Notes under the pieces: generated by a model
Told to the model about the DNA's origin: nothing
Databases searched by the model: none
The model's input: only the letters and a program-made list of their open reading frames with translations
Shown: positions 8,128-17,172 of the stretch, piece by piece
Layout of the letters: every line of letters begins with the position of its first letter
Position numbering within the stretch: the stretch's first letter is position 1
Source: Vibrio sinus
GTDB taxonomy: Bacteria > Pseudomonadota > Gammaproteobacteria > Enterobacterales > Vibrionaceae
DNA: 64,000 nt
NCBI RefSeq assembly: GCF_023634645.1
Contig: NZ_JAMKMR010000015.1
Location: 1-64,000, forward strand
Direction of reading: 5' to 3'
Program-made: the position numbers and the translations under genes

Positions 8128-10010
8128 TATTTAGAAAGGTAGGCGTGAATGGCGGCTTCAATACCTGAAGCATCCAAGCCAAGTTCCTCGTGTAGCTCTG
8201 GTTGTGTCCCTTGATGGATGAAGCTATCTGGCAAGCCTAAGTTAAGTACAGGCTTAAGCAGTTTTTCACTCATCAGGTATTCATTTACCGCAGCGCCTGC
8301 ACCGCCTGCAATGGCATTTTCTTCTATGGTGACGATGACATCGTGAGAAGAGGCTAGCTCTTTGATAAGTTCGGCATCGAGAGGTTTTACAAAGCGCATG
8401 TCAGCAACCGTTGCATCAAGGGCTTCGGCAGCTTCAAGAGCATTGGCCAGGAAAGTACCAAAACTTAATATGGCGACTTTTTTACCTTCTGCTGCTTGTT
8501 TGCTTTGACGGACGATACGTCCTTTGCCGATCTCGAGGCGAGTAAAGGCTTGTTCAACCTCTGCTCCCGTACCGCTGCCACGAGGATAGCGAACTGCACA
8601 TGGGCCATCGTGCTGGTGGCCGGTGTAGAGCATTTGTCGGCACTCATTTTCATCACTTGGTGCCATGATGACCATATTTGGGATGCAGCGTAAAAAGCTA
8701 AGATCAAATGCACCTTGGTGCGTTTGACCATCCGCACCAACAAGGCCTGCTCTGTCGATGGCAAACATGACAGGTAAATCCATGATGGCCACATCATGAA
8801 TCAATTGATCGTACCCGCGCTGTAAGAAGGTCGAATAAATGGCGACAATCGGCTTGTTACCCGCAATAGCCATACCTGTCGCCAGTGTTACAGCGTGTTG
8901 TTCGGCAATGGCTACATCAAAGTACTGCTCTGGGAACTCTTTTGAGAAGCGTACCATACCTGAGCCTTCACGCATGGCCGGAGTAATGGCCATAAGCTTA
9001 GGATCTTGCGCAGCCATATCACACAGGAAATCGCCAAATATGTTGGAGAAGGTCGGGCTAGCGCCTTTGCTTTTTGGTAGTTTCGAATCACTAGGGTCGA
9101 ACTTAGGTACCGCATGGTAGCCAATTGGGTCTTTTTCTGCAGGCTCATGACCTTTACCTTTTTTGGTCATGATGTGCAAAAATTGAGGACCTTTTAGTTC
9201 ACGCATATTTTTTAACGTTTTGCTTAGCTCGATAACGTCATGTCCATCGACCGGGCCAATATAATTGAACCCAAGCTCTTCAAATAAGGTACCTGGAACC
9301 ACCATGCCTTTTAAATGCTCTTCGGTGCGACGCACTAGCTCTTTAACGGATGGCATATTAGACAGCACTTTTTTGCCGCCTTCTCGTATCGAGGTATAAA
9401 AACTGCCAGATAACGCTTGAGCGAGGTGGTTATTTAAAGCGCCAACATTTTCCGAAATAGACATTTCGTTGTCATTTAAAATGACCAGCATATCCGGGTG
9501 AACATCACCGGCGTGGTTCATGGCCTCGAATGCCATGCCTGCGGTGATAGCACCGTCACCGATGACGCTGACCACTTTACGATTTTTGCCTTCTTTAATC
9601 GCACTGATGGCCATGCCTAGCGCGGCACTGATTGATGTGGATGAGTGACCAACGGACAAGGTATCGTATTCACTTTCTTCACGCCAAGGAAAGGGGTGCA
9701 GGCCATCTTTCTTACGTATGGTCGGCATCTGGTCGCGCCGACCCGTTAGAATTTTGTGTGGGTACGCTTGGTGGCCTACATCCCAGATAAGTTGATCAAA
9801 GGGCGTGTTGTAGACGTAGTGCAAGGCGACCGTGAGCTCGACGGTACCGAGCCCTGATGCTAGGTGGCCACTAGATTGGCTCACCGAATTTAATAAATAT
9901 GTCCGTAGCTCTTCACATAGCTTTGGTAGCGTTTCCTTGGGTAGGCTACGTAACTCTTCAGGTATGCTTGCAAGAGCAAGTGTAGGATACTTTGATATAT
10001 CAAGTGTCAT
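8127..10010 (-). CDS. dxs: 1-deoxy-D-xylulose-5-phosphate synthase
   Basis: A 627-residue TPP-dependent enzyme that condenses pyruvate and glyceraldehyde-3-phosphate, the entry step of the MEP isoprenoid pathway and of thiamine and pyridoxal synthesis. The TPP-binding motif is [18 protein letters not shown]...[10 protein letters not shown], and the transketolase pyrimidine domain contains [16 protein letters not shown] and [23 protein letters not shown]. The normal length indicates an intact gene. It lies 22 bp downstream of ispA, so the xseB-ispA-dxs operon supplies farnesyl diphosphate. Confidence 0.98.
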   Translation of the reverse strand: MTLDISKYPTLALASIPEELRSLPKETLPKLCEELRTYLLNSVSQSSGHLASGLGTVELTVALHYVYNTPFDQLIWDVGHQAYPHKILTGRRDQMPTIRKKDGLHPFPWREESEYDTLSVGHSSTSISAALGMAISAIKEGKNRKVVSVIGDGAITAGMAFEAMNHAGDVHPDMLVILNDNEMSISENVGALNNHLAQALSGSFYTSIREGGKKVLSNMPSVKELVRRTEEHLKGMVVPGTLFEELGFNYIGPVDGHDVIELSKTLKNMRELKGPQFLHIMTKKGKGHEPAEKDPIGYHAVPKFDPSDSKLPKSKGASPTFSNIFGDFLCDMAAQDPKLMAITPAMREGSGMVRFSKEFPEQYFDVAIAEQHAVTLATGMAIAGNKPIVAIYSTFLQRGYDQLIHDVAIMDLPVMFAIDRAGLVGADGQTHQGAFDLSFLRCIPNMVIMAPSDENECRQMLYTGHQHDGPCAVRYPRGSGTGAEVEQAFTRLEIGKGRIVRQSKQAAEGKKVAILSFGTFLANALEAAEALDATVADMRFVKPLDAELIKELASSHDVIVTIEENAIAGGAGAAVNEYLMSEKLLKPVLNLGLPDSFIHQGTQPELHEELGLDASGIEAAIHAYLSK

Positions 10011-10032
10011 ATTCTATTGCGCGTTTTTTATG

Positions 10033-10917
10033 TTAGTGCTTGCGCTCGATGACATATCGGGCAAACTGTTCCAGCAATTCAGTATTGTATGGTATTGCTT
10101 CCAATGCTTGAAGCGCCTCGTTCAGCAAAGACTGAGCTTTTGCTATCGCGCCCTCTAAACCTAGTAAAGCAGGGTAGGTGCTTTTACAAAGCTCTTCATC
10201 TGAACCCTGAGGCTTGCCTAGAGTTTCAGTATCACTCGTGATGTCTAGGATATCATCTTGTACTTGGAACGCTAGGCCAACCGCTTCAGCGTATGTTTCA
10301 AGTTGAGGCAGCACCTCGATTCCTTTCTGCCCTGAGGCATAAGCACCAAATTGTATCGCGCATTTGATTAATGCGCCCGTTTTGTTTCTGTGTATGTTTT
10401 CTAGTTCGCGTAAACTTATGTTTTTGTTTTCGTAGGCGAGATCTAACGTCTGTCCAATACACATGCCTTGTGCGCCAGAGGCTTTGGCGAGGCTCTGAAC
10501 CATGTTGATTCGTTGGGCTTCGGCATATTCTGCGAGTTTACCTTCTGACAAAATAGTGAAGGCCAATGTTTGCAGAGCGTCGCCCGTTAAAATGGCGGTA
10601 GCTTCGTCAAACTTTTTGTGACAAGTTGGGTTGCCGCGGCGTAAGTCGTCATTATCCATGGCCGGAAGATCGTCATGGATTAACGAATAAGCATGAATAC
10701 ATTCAATCGCGGATGCTGGTGTATCAAGGTGCTCGACACTGACCCCTAGCATCTGCCCTGTGACGTAAACCAAAAAAGGGCGTACTCGCTTGCCACCGAG
10801 TAGCAAACCGTAGCGCATGGCTTCAATCAGGCGTTGTTCTTGAAACGGTAGGCCGTTAAGCCAGTGGTTTAACTGATCGTTGTTTCTTTGTTGGAAAGAG
10901 GAGAGAGCCTCATACAT
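10033..10917 (-). CDS. ispA: Farnesyl diphosphate synthase
   Basis: A 294-residue polyprenyl synthetase that makes FPP from IPP and DMAPP. It has the first aspartate-rich motif, DDLPAMDNDDLRRG, in the short-chain bacterial form with the two-residue insert, and the second motif VQDDILDITSD. It is the middle gene of xseB-ispA-dxs, with 24 bp after xseB and 22 bp before dxs. FPP feeds undecaprenyl phosphate, quinone and haem O synthesis. Confidence 0.97.
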   Translation of the reverse strand: MYEALSSFQQRNNDQLNHWLNGLPFQEQRLIEAMRYGLLLGGKRVRPFLVYVTGQMLGVSVEHLDTPASAIECIHAYSLIHDDLPAMDNDDLRRGNPTCHKKFDEATAILTGDALQTLAFTILSEGKLAEYAEAQRINMVQSLAKASGAQGMCIGQTLDLAYENKNISLRELENIHRNKTGALIKCAIQFGAYASGQKGIEVLPQLETYAEAVGLAFQVQDDILDITSDTETLGKPQGSDEELCKSTYPALLGLEGAIAKAQSLLNEALQALEAIPYNTELLEQFARYVIERKH

Positions 10918-10941
10918 AGGAATGCTTCTTTATTTTAGTTT

Positions 10942-11178
10942 TTACTCAGGGGTAAATTCACTGAGAGGGGTGTTGTCGTCGTTTTCTAGCAAGATGCTGA
11001 CTCGCTGCTCAGCGGCAGATAGCTTCTTCTGGCTAGCGCGAGCAAGAGCGATACCCCTTTCGAACTTTTTCAGAGCGTCGTCAAGTCCGAGATCGCCATT
11101 TTCTAGCTGATTGACCAAAGTGTCCAATTCTTCGATGGACTCTTCAAACGACATATTTTCAGGTTTCTTACTCGCCAT
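10942..11178 (-). CDS. xseB: Exodeoxyribonuclease VII small subunit
   Basis: A 78-residue small subunit of ExoVII, which with XseA degrades single-stranded DNA from both ends. The core MSFEESIEELDTLVNQLENGDLGLDDALKKFERGI is near-diagnostic and forms two antiparallel helices. It leads the operon with ispA and dxs. A probable promoter lies 30-58 bp upstream. Confidence 0.95.
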   Translation of the reverse strand: MASKKPENMSFEESIEELDTLVNQLENGDLGLDDALKKFERGIALARASQKKLSAAEQRVSILLENDDNTPLSEFTPE

Positions 11179-11207
11179 AATATATAGAGATTGTTGAAGG
11201 TGATGGA

Positions 11208-11236
11208 AACTTACCTTAGCCAGTTAGGTTGGTCAA
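11208..11236 (-). promoter_or_regulatory. Probable promoter of xseB-ispA-dxs
   Basis: On the minus strand TTGACC (11236-11231), a 17-bp gap and TAAGTT (11213-11208) make a reasonable sigma-70 site 30 bp before the xseB start. Confidence 0.45.
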
Positions 11237-11431
11237 ATTTAACGAGGAAATTTCTCGAAAAATAACGGCTAGCTGCCCTTAAGCAAATTTTATTGCTGGT
11301 ATGTTACTGCTTAGGGGGACGCGCGTATATACAGTGCATGATGAGAGCACTTGGGTATATATAGGTACAGAATATGCATTTTAACGAGAGCCCCAGCACA
11401 ATAGTGTGAAGGGAGTATCAAATAAAATCGT

Positions 11432-11457
11432 TAAAGATCTTATTATCTTGCCGATAA
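11432..11457 (+). promoter_or_regulatory. FliA (sigma-28) promoter for pomAB
   Basis: The -10 box GCCGATAA is a perfect sigma-28 match at 11450-11457. TAAA lies at 11432-11435 with 14 bases between; the usual gap is 15, so this is one base short, or TTAA at 11431 serves. It fits late flagellar class expression. The 5' leader would be about 95 bases. Confidence 0.75.
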
Positions 11458-11561
11458 TTAAACTATCTCCGTTAACGCTGTTCTTTTGAAATTGTATATA
11501 AGCGAGATGGGTTAGATAGTGATGGCAGGGATCGTGTAAGCCTTAGCAAAAGGAGTGCTTT

Positions 11562-12326
11562 GTGGATTTAGCAACACTGGTAGGATTGATTGGGGGCCTT
11601 GCCTTCGTTGTGATGGCCATGGTTCTTGGTGGCAGCATCATGATGTTTGTTGACGTCACTTCTATTCTCATCGTTGTGGGTGGTACAACGTTTGTTGTAT
11701 TGATGAAATTTACAATTGGACAGTTTTTTGCCGCATTCAAGATTGCAGGCAAGGCGTTCATGTTTAAAGCTGAAGAGCCTGAAGATCTTATTGCAAAAGT
11801 CGTAGAAATGGCGGATGCAGCACGTAAAGGTGGTTTTCTTGCCCTCGAAGAAATGGAAATCACCAATAGCTTTATGCAAAAGGGCATTGATTTGCTCGTT
11901 GACGGCCACGATGCCGATGTGGTGCGCGCGGCACTGCAAAAAGATATCGCCTTAACAGACGAACGACATGAGTTTGGTACTTCGGTGTTCCGCGGCTTTG
12001 GCGATGTGGCTCCTGCAATGGGGATGATCGGAACGCTAGTTGGCTTGGTGGCGATGTTGTCAAACATGGATGACCCTAAATCCATCGGTCCCGCGATGGC
12101 GGTTGCACTTCTTACAACCCTGTATGGTGCTATTCTTTCTAATATGATCTTCTTTCCGATAGCCGACAAATTATCATTGCGTCGTGAGCAGGAAACATTA
12201 AACCGCCGTCTAATTATGGATGGTGTGTTAGCTATTCAAGATGGACAAAACCCACGTGTGATCGATAGCTATCTGAAAAATTACCTCAATGAAGGTAAAC
12301 GTGGTATTGATGTGGACAATGAGTAG
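11562..12326 (+). CDS. pomA: Sodium-driven flagellar motor stator protein PomA
   Basis: A 254-residue four-helix membrane protein that forms the Na+ channel stator with PomB and drives polar flagellum rotation. The residues known to matter in Vibrio PomA are in place: D31, the rotor-contacting R88, K89 and E96 in the cytoplasmic loop (AARKGGFLALEE), and the ion-path threonines T158 and T186. The start is GTG, preceded by AAAAGGAG. It is followed 8 bp later by pomB. Transcription is probably FliA-dependent. Confidence 0.97.
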   Translation: MDLATLVGLIGGLAFVVMAMVLGGSIMMFVDVTSILIVVGGTTFVVLMKFTIGQFFAAFKIAGKAFMFKAEEPEDLIAKVVEMADAARKGGFLALEEMEITNSFMQKGIDLLVDGHDADVVRAALQKDIALTDERHEFGTSVFRGFGDVAPAMGMIGTLVGLVAMLSNMDDPKSIGPAMAVALLTTLYGAILSNMIFFPIADKLSLRREQETLNRRLIMDGVLAIQDGQNPRVIDSYLKNYLNEGKRGIDVDNE

Positions 12327-12334
12327 GGCAGACT

Positions 12335-13294
12335 ATGGCGGATGAAGAGAAACCCTGTAAATGCCCCCCTCCCGGGCTCCCCGCATGGATGGGAACCTTT
12401 GCCGATCTAATGGCACTGCTCATGTGCTTTTTCGTTCTACTGTTATCATTTTCTGAAATGGACGTTTTGAAGTTTAAGCAGATAGCGGGCTCGATGAAAT
12501 TTGCTTTCGGTGTGCAAAACCGTCTGGAGGTTAAAGATATCCCCAAAGGCACCAGTATTATCGCGCAAGAGTTTCGACCTGGCCGCCCCGAGCCTACGCC
12601 CATTGATGTCATCATGCAGCAAACCATAGACATCACTCAACAAACTCTTGAATTTCAAGAGGGTGAGTCAGATAGGGCAGGTGGTGCTCAGCGAGATCAG
12701 GCTAAGCTTCAAGGTGGTAAGTCGTCTGAGTCATCTACCAGTAACAATAAAAACACTGAAACCGACCAGAAGCAAAAACAAGCTGAAGCGATAGCGCAAG
12801 AGCAAGAAACGCTGATGGAAAATATCAAGAAAGCGTTGGCGAAAGAGATAGAACAAGGTGCCATAGAGGTGGAGCATCTGGGGCAACAACTGGTGATTCG
12901 TATCCGCGAGAAAGGGGCGTTTCCAGAAGGTTCCGCGTTTTTGCAACCCAAGTTCCGCCCCTTGGTTCGACAGATTGCAGACCTTGTCAAAGACATTCCG
13001 GGGATAATCAGTATCTCTGGCCATACTGACAATGTGGTGGTGGACTCTGAACTATATCGTTCCAATTGGGATCTATCTTCCCAACGTGCGGTGTCTGTCG
13101 CGCAGGAAATGGAAAAAGTGCGTGGCTTCCCGCACGATAGAATGGAAGTGATAGGCTTGGCTGATACCAAACCGCTTGGCCCTAACGATACCGATGCAGA
13201 AAGGGCGAGAAACCGCCGAGTAGAAATCAATATCATGCAGGGTAAACCCACCTATAGTAACGAAGTGCCCTCTCTACCTCAGAACAACCAATAA
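12335..13294 (+). CDS. pomB: Sodium-driven flagellar motor stator protein PomB
   Basis: A 319-residue partner of PomA. The N-terminus (C8 and C10, then PAWMGTFADLMALLMCFFVLLLSFSEMD) contains the single transmembrane helix with the Na+-binding D24. A plug and a long polar linker follow (about 95-150, rich in Q, S, N and K). The C-terminal OmpA-like peptidoglycan-binding domain carries ISGHTDNVVV and RAVSVAQEMEKV...RVEINI. The length is close to that of V. alginolyticus PomB (about 315). Confidence 0.97.
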   Translation: MADEEKPCKCPPPGLPAWMGTFADLMALLMCFFVLLLSFSEMDVLKFKQIAGSMKFAFGVQNRLEVKDIPKGTSIIAQEFRPGRPEPTPIDVIMQQTIDITQQTLEFQEGESDRAGGAQRDQAKLQGGKSSESSTSNNKNTETDQKQKQAEAIAQEQETLMENIKKALAKEIEQGAIEVEHLGQQLVIRIREKGAFPEGSAFLQPKFRPLVRQIADLVKDIPGIISISGHTDNVVVDSELYRSNWDLSSQRAVSVAQEMEKVRGFPHDRMEVIGLADTKPLGPNDTDAERARNRRVEINIMQGKPTYSNEVPSLPQNNQ

Positions 13295-13315
13295 CTATAT
13301 CGCTCGTCTTGTGAC

Positions 13316-13344
13316 TTGGGTAACAAGCCTGACTTGTGTATAAT
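13316..13344 (+). promoter_or_regulatory. Probable thiI promoter
   Basis: A perfect -10 TATAAT (13339-13344) lies 17 bp after TTGGGT (13316-13321), about 90 bp before the thiI start. Confidence 0.5.
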
Positions 13345-13433
13345 TTCGCGCCTTAAGTATCTTTGACGTTGCTTTGTGCCTCAAGCTGTGTGGTTTGGGG
13401 ACATTCATTGCGAACCAACTTGCGAATAAAACT

Positions 13434-14882
13434 ATGAAATTTATTGTAAAACCCCACCCAGAGATTTTTGTAAAAAGTGAATCGGTCCGTAAACGCTTCA
13501 CAAGAATTTTGGAATGTAATATTCGTAATGTGATTCAGCAGCGAACTGAGTCAGTGGCGGTATTTAATCGTCGTGACCATATTGAAGTGACCGCTCAAAG
13601 TGATGAGTATTACCAAGAAACGCTACAAGTGTTAACCCAGACACCTGGCATTCATCATTCATTAGAAGTACAACAGTCTGAATTTGAAGATATGCACGAT
13701 ATCTACGAGCAGGTGTTGGAATTAAACCGCAGCAAAATTGAAGGGAAAACCTTCGTGGTTCGGGCCAAACGTCGCGGTAAGCATGATTTTACTTCTATCG
13801 AGCTAGAGCGATACGTGGGTGGTGGTTTAAACCAAGCGGTTGACAGTGCTAGGGTTAAACTGCAATACCCAGACGTGACCGTCAACATTGAGATAGCGAG
13901 TGACAAGCTAAACCAAATCATCGCGAGACACAAAGGCTTGGGCGGTTTCCCACTTGGTACTCAAGAAGATGTGCTGAGCTTAATTTCTGGTGGGTTTGAT
14001 TCTGGCGTTTCAAGTTATTTGCACATTAAGCGCGGCTCTAAAGTGCATTACTGTTTCTTTAATCTCGGTGGTCCTGCGCATGAGATTGGCGTAAAGCAAG
14101 TCGCTCACTATCTATGGAAAAAGTACGGCTCGTCTGCAAAAGTAAAATTCATCTCGGTGGATTTTGAGCCAGTGGTGGCGGAAATTCTCGAGAAAGTCGA
14201 CGACGGCCAAATGGGCGTGATTCTTAAGCGTATGTTTATGCGCGCCGCAGGCATGCTTGCAGAAAAACATGGCATTCAGGCGCTGGTGACGGGTGAGGCA
14301 CTTGGTCAGGTTTCAAGTCAGACGCTTACCAATCTTCGCCATATAGATGGCGTCACAGATACATTGATTTTACGCCCTCTTATCAACTGGGATAAAGAAG
14401 ACATTATCGATCTTGCGCGTGAGATCGGAACGGAAGATTTCGCGAAAACCATGCCAGAATATTGCGGTGTGATTTCGAAAAGCCCTACGGTAAAAGCGGT
14501 AAAAGAGAAATTAGAAGCCGAAGAAGCGAAGTTTGATTTCTCTATTTTAGAAAAAGTGGTGTATGACTCACGTAAAATGGATATTCGCGATATTGAAAAA
14601 GAAAGCCAGCAAGCCGCACCAGAAGTGGAGTTGGTCGAAGCGGTTGAAGAGCATGCAGTTGTGTTGGATATTCGAAGCCCTGATGAAGAGGATGAAAATC
14701 CGCTCGTCATCGACGGTGTGGATGTACAGCATATTCCGTTCTACAAACTGGCCACTAAGTTTGGCGATCTTGATCAGTCTAAGAGCTATCTTCTGTACTG
14801 CGATCGTGGCGTGATGAGCCGTTTGCAAGCGCTGTATTTGCAAGAGCAAGGCTTTAGCAATGTTAAGGTGTATCGACCTTAG
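13434..14882 (+). CDS. thiI: tRNA 4-thiouridine synthetase / thiamine sulfurtransferase ThiI
   Basis: A 482-residue enzyme that adenylates and thiolates U8 of tRNA and donates sulfur for thiazole synthesis. It has a ferredoxin-like/THUMP N-terminus, the PP-loop [10 protein letters not shown], the active-site Cys in [11 protein letters not shown], and a C-terminal rhodanese domain with [11 protein letters not shown], whose Cys carries the persulfide. The in-frame upstream codons to 13374 are rejected because [12 protein letters not shown] is the usual start. A terminator follows at 14916-14942. Confidence 0.97.
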   Translation: MKFIVKPHPEIFVKSESVRKRFTRILECNIRNVIQQRTESVAVFNRRDHIEVTAQSDEYYQETLQVLTQTPGIHHSLEVQQSEFEDMHDIYEQVLELNRSKIEGKTFVVRAKRRGKHDFTSIELERYVGGGLNQAVDSARVKLQYPDVTVNIEIASDKLNQIIARHKGLGGFPLGTQEDVLSLISGGFDSGVSSYLHIKRGSKVHYCFFNLGGPAHEIGVKQVAHYLWKKYGSSAKVKFISVDFEPVVAEILEKVDDGQMGVILKRMFMRAAGMLAEKHGIQALVTGEALGQVSSQTLTNLRHIDGVTDTLILRPLINWDKEDIIDLAREIGTEDFAKTMPEYCGVISKSPTVKAVKEKLEAEEAKFDFSILEKVVYDSRKMDIRDIEKESQQAAPEVELVEAVEEHAVVLDIRSPDEEDENPLVIDGVDVQHIPFYKLATKFGDLDQSKSYLLYCDRGVMSRLQALYLQEQGFSNVKVYRP

Positions 14883-14915
14883 TGATTCGTACTGAAATAA
14901 TTTGAGTATAAAATT

Positions 14916-14942
14916 AGCGGAGCTTTATAGCTTCGCTTTTTT
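14916..14942 (+). terminator. thiI terminator
   Basis: An 8-bp stem AGCGGAGC/GCTTCGCT (one G-T pair) with a 6-base loop is followed by T6. Confidence 0.75.
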
Positions 14943-14958
14943 ATGTTTGTATGGCAGA

Positions 14959-15168
14959 TAAAAAAACACCGCCTAGAAGGCGGTGCGAAAAAATTTGACA
15001 GACTGGTCAAAAATAAATACAGGAAGTATGTGTTTTATTTCTGAGGATGACAGAAACAAAACGATGGTAGAAAACTACCTAACTCGAAATATCGAGTTGC
15101 AAACACAACATCGCAACCACTAGCTAATTGATTCCGGGAAGAACCAAGCCGTTCAAGCCAGCGTTGCG
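14959..15168 (-). ncRNA. gcvB: GcvB small RNA
   Basis: About 210 nt, divergent from gcvA as in enterics. Read on the minus strand it shows the G/U-rich R1 seed (GATGTTGTGTTTGCAA, within 15098-15120), a GGTAG-AAAA-CTACC hairpin (15065-15078), the R2-like ACTTCCTGTATTTA (about 15018-15033), and a terminator stem CACCGCC/GGCGGTG with T7. R1 pairs with many amino-acid and peptide transporter mRNAs through Hfq. The promoter is TTGCCT (15203-15198), 17 bp, then TATATT (15180-15175). This is a strong structural and positional match. Confidence 0.9.
14960..14985 (-). terminator. gcvB terminator
   Basis: A 7-bp stem CACCGCC/GGCGGTG with a 5-base loop is followed by seven T on the minus strand. Confidence 0.85.
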
Positions 15169-15174
15169 GGGTGA

Positions 15175-15203
15175 AATATAGAATTTCTCTGGCCGCTAGG
15201 CAA
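15175..15203 (-). promoter_or_regulatory. gcvB promoter
   Basis: Minus-strand -35 TTGCCT (15203-15198), 17-bp spacer, -10 TATATT (15180-15175). GcvA is expected to act here, but I cannot delimit its site. Confidence 0.6.
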
Positions 15204-15259
15204 TGGACAATTTATAATGTTTCGGATAAAAAAAACTAATGACTAAATAGAGTGCTTAA

Positions 15260-16168
15260 ATGTCCAGACGATTACCCCCTCTAAATTCGCTTAAAGCCTT
15301 CGAGGCAGCGGCGAGACATCTCAGTTTTACACGGGCAGCTGACGAGTTATTTGTTACCCAAGCTGCTGTTAGTCATCAAATAAAAGCCTTAGAAGAATTT
15401 CTCGGTTTGAAGCTTTTTCGGCGACGAAATCGCGCGCTTCTACTGACCGAAGAAGGACAAAGCTATTTTTTGGATATAAAAGATATTTTCACGATGATGG
15501 CCGAAGCTACCGACAAAGTTCTCGAAAGAAGCGAAAAAGGAGCATTGACCATCGCTTTGCCACCGAGTTTCGCCATTCAATGGCTCGTGCCTAGGTTGGC
15601 AGATTTCAATGAGCAAGAACCAGATATTGACGTTCGTATCAAAGCGGTCGATTCTCCTGACTCTTCACTGACAGATGATGTTGATGTGGCGATATATTAC
15701 GGTCGTGGAAATTGGCCGGGATTGAGGGAAGACAAATTGTATCAAGAGTACCTGATCCCTTTGTGCGCGCCTTCCCTGTTATTAGGCAGTAAACCATTAG
15801 AAACTCTAAATGATTTAAAACACCACACTTTATTGCATGACACATCGCGTAAGGAGTGGAAGCAGTTTGCGAAACATAATGAACTGGTTGGGGTGAATGT
15901 GAACCATGGGCCAATATTTAGTCACTCTACTATGGTGTTACAAGCTGCCGCTCATGGACAAGGTGTTGCTCTAGGAAACAACGTGTTAGCTCAACCAGAG
16001 CTTGATGCAGGGCGATTAATTGCACCATTTGATGAAGTATTAATCAGTAAGAATGCGTTTTATGTGGTTTGTCATGAAAAGCAAGCCGACACGGGACGCA
16101 TTGCTACCTTTAGAGATTGGATGCTAGCCAAAGCCCAAAGCGAACAAGAGGAGTTATTGGATGACTGA
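15260..16168 (+). CDS. gcvA: LysR-type regulator GcvA
   Basis: A 302-residue LysR-family regulator of the glycine cleavage system and of gcvB. The N-terminus RRLPPLNSLKAFEAAARHLSFTRAADELFVTQAAVSHQIKALE (winged HTH) is a near-exact GcvA signature, and a LysR substrate-binding domain fills residues 90-295. The divergent gcvB RNA confirms the assignment. The last 8 bases overlap the following hydrolase gene. Confidence 0.95.
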   Translation: MSRRLPPLNSLKAFEAAARHLSFTRAADELFVTQAAVSHQIKALEEFLGLKLFRRRNRALLLTEEGQSYFLDIKDIFTMMAEATDKVLERSEKGALTIALPPSFAIQWLVPRLADFNEQEPDIDVRIKAVDSPDSSLTDDVDVAIYYGRGNWPGLREDKLYQEYLIPLCAPSLLLGSKPLETLNDLKHHTLLHDTSRKEWKQFAKHNELVGVNVNHGPIFSHSTMVLQAAAHGQGVALGNNVLAQPELDAGRLIAPFDEVLISKNAFYVVCHEKQADTGRIATFRDWMLAKAQSEQEELLDD

Positions 16169-16784
16169 CGTGATCATCAACGGTAAGCATTCCGATCCGG
16201 TATTTATTTTTGCCCATGGCGCTGGGGCGGGAATGGAACACCCTTTTATGTCTGCAGTCGCTAGTGGCCTTGAGCAAAAGGGCATTCAAGTGATTCGCTT
16301 TGAATTCCCGTATATGCAAAAGCGTCGCGAAGATGGCAAGAAGCGGCCACCAGATAGAGCGCCTAAATTGTTAGAGCACTTCCAGTCCGTCATTGAACAA
16401 CATGCTTCGTCTTCGGTTGTGATTGGGGGGAAATCCATGGGTGGTAGAATGGCAAGTTTGCTTGCAGAGCACCACCAAGTTGCCGCTGCCGCGTGTTTGG
16501 GCTTTCCCTTTCATCCTCCGGGCAAACCTGAGAACTTTAAAGGTGCGCATCTGGCCAGTATTGAAAAACCTTGCTTAATACTTCAAGGCGAGAGGGATAC
16601 GTTCGGTAAAAAAGAAGAAGTGGCCGAGTTTTCTTTATCAAAATCAGTAAAAGTCCACTATATACCCGATGGCGATCACAGCTTCAAGCCAAGTAAATCA
16701 TCAGGCTTCACCGAAGAGCAGAATATCGCTCAAGCTGTGGAGGTGTTGAGTCAGTTTATTTTTGAGGTAGCGAATGCGAGCTAG
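16161..16784 (+). CDS. Alpha/beta-fold hydrolase (COG3571-like)
   Basis: A 207-residue hydrolase of the small alpha/beta family. The nucleophile elbow is GKSMGG, the oxyanion-side motif is FAHGAGAGMEHPF, and the acid and histidine are in LQGERDTFG and PDGDHSFKP. It overlaps gcvA by 8 bp and the DUF423 gene by 11 bp, so gcvA and the next three genes form one transcript. The substrate is unknown. Confidence 0.88.
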   Translation: MTDVIINGKHSDPVFIFAHGAGAGMEHPFMSAVASGLEQKGIQVIRFEFPYMQKRREDGKKRPPDRAPKLLEHFQSVIEQHASSSVVIGGKSMGGRMASLLAEHHQVAAAACLGFPFHPPGKPENFKGAHLASIEKPCLILQGERDTFGKKEEVAEFSLSKSVKVHYIPDGDHSFKPSKSSGFTEEQNIAQAVEVLSQFIFEVANAS

Positions 16785-17172
16785 ATGGACATTGGCCATA
16801 GCGGGAGTCTATGGTTTGTTAGGTGTAGCACTGGGTGCATTTGCCGCTCATGGCTTAAAAGGTACGTTAACCCCTATGATGCTCGATGTATTCAAAACCG
16901 GAGTGCTGTACCAATTTATTCATACCATGGCGATAATTGCTTGCGGCATTTTATTGCAGCTAAATTTGCCTGCTCGGGCGCAAAAACATTTTTTTAATGC
17001 GGCCGTTTGTTTTATCATCGGCGTCCTTTGTTTTAGTGGCAGCCTGTATGCGTTGGCCTTAACTGGTATTCACTGGTTTGGACCTATCACGCCTATTGGT
17101 GGGCTGTTCTTTATGATTGGCTGGGTATTGTTTATCGTGGCAGCATCAAATATAAAAGAGGGTGAATCTTGA
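16774..17172 (+). CDS. DUF423 membrane protein (YgdD-like)
   Basis: A 132-residue protein with four hydrophobic segments, starting with [22 protein letters not shown], the DUF423 signature. In E. coli the homologue ygdD is also beside rlmM and gcvA. Its function is unknown. It overlaps the preceding hydrolase by 11 bp and rlmM by 4 bp. Confidence 0.9.
   Translation: MRARWTLAIAGVYGLLGVALGAFAAHGLKGTLTPMMLDVFKTGVLYQFIHTMAIIACGILLQLNLPARAQKHFFNAAVCFIIGVLCFSGSLYALALTGIHWFGPITPIGGLFFMIGWVLFIVAASNIKEGES

Larger units (their letters stand above)
11179..11561. other. Divergent intergenic region xseB/pomA
   Basis: A 383-bp region without a gene. It holds the minus-strand xseB promoter near 11208-11236 and a FliA-type promoter for pomAB at 11432-11457. 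The middle, about 11240-11430, is AT-rich and shows no ORF or clear RNA structure to me. Confidence 0.6.
14883..15259. other. Intergenic region thiI/gcvA
   Basis: A 377-bp region without a protein gene. It holds the thiI terminator, the whole gcvB sRNA on the minus strand, and the divergent gcvB and gcvA promoters (a perfect TATAAT for gcvA at 15213-15218 with no good -35). Confidence 0.8.

Noticed and set aside
11543-12169. Minus-strand open frame of 208 codons opposite pomA
   Set aside because: PomA residues are individually conserved; the antisense frame resembles no protein and is a codon-bias shadow.
12709-13251. Minus-strand open frame of 180 codons opposite pomB
   Set aside because: Antisense to the PomB OmpA-like domain; Ser/Cys-rich reversed coding sequence without a start signal.
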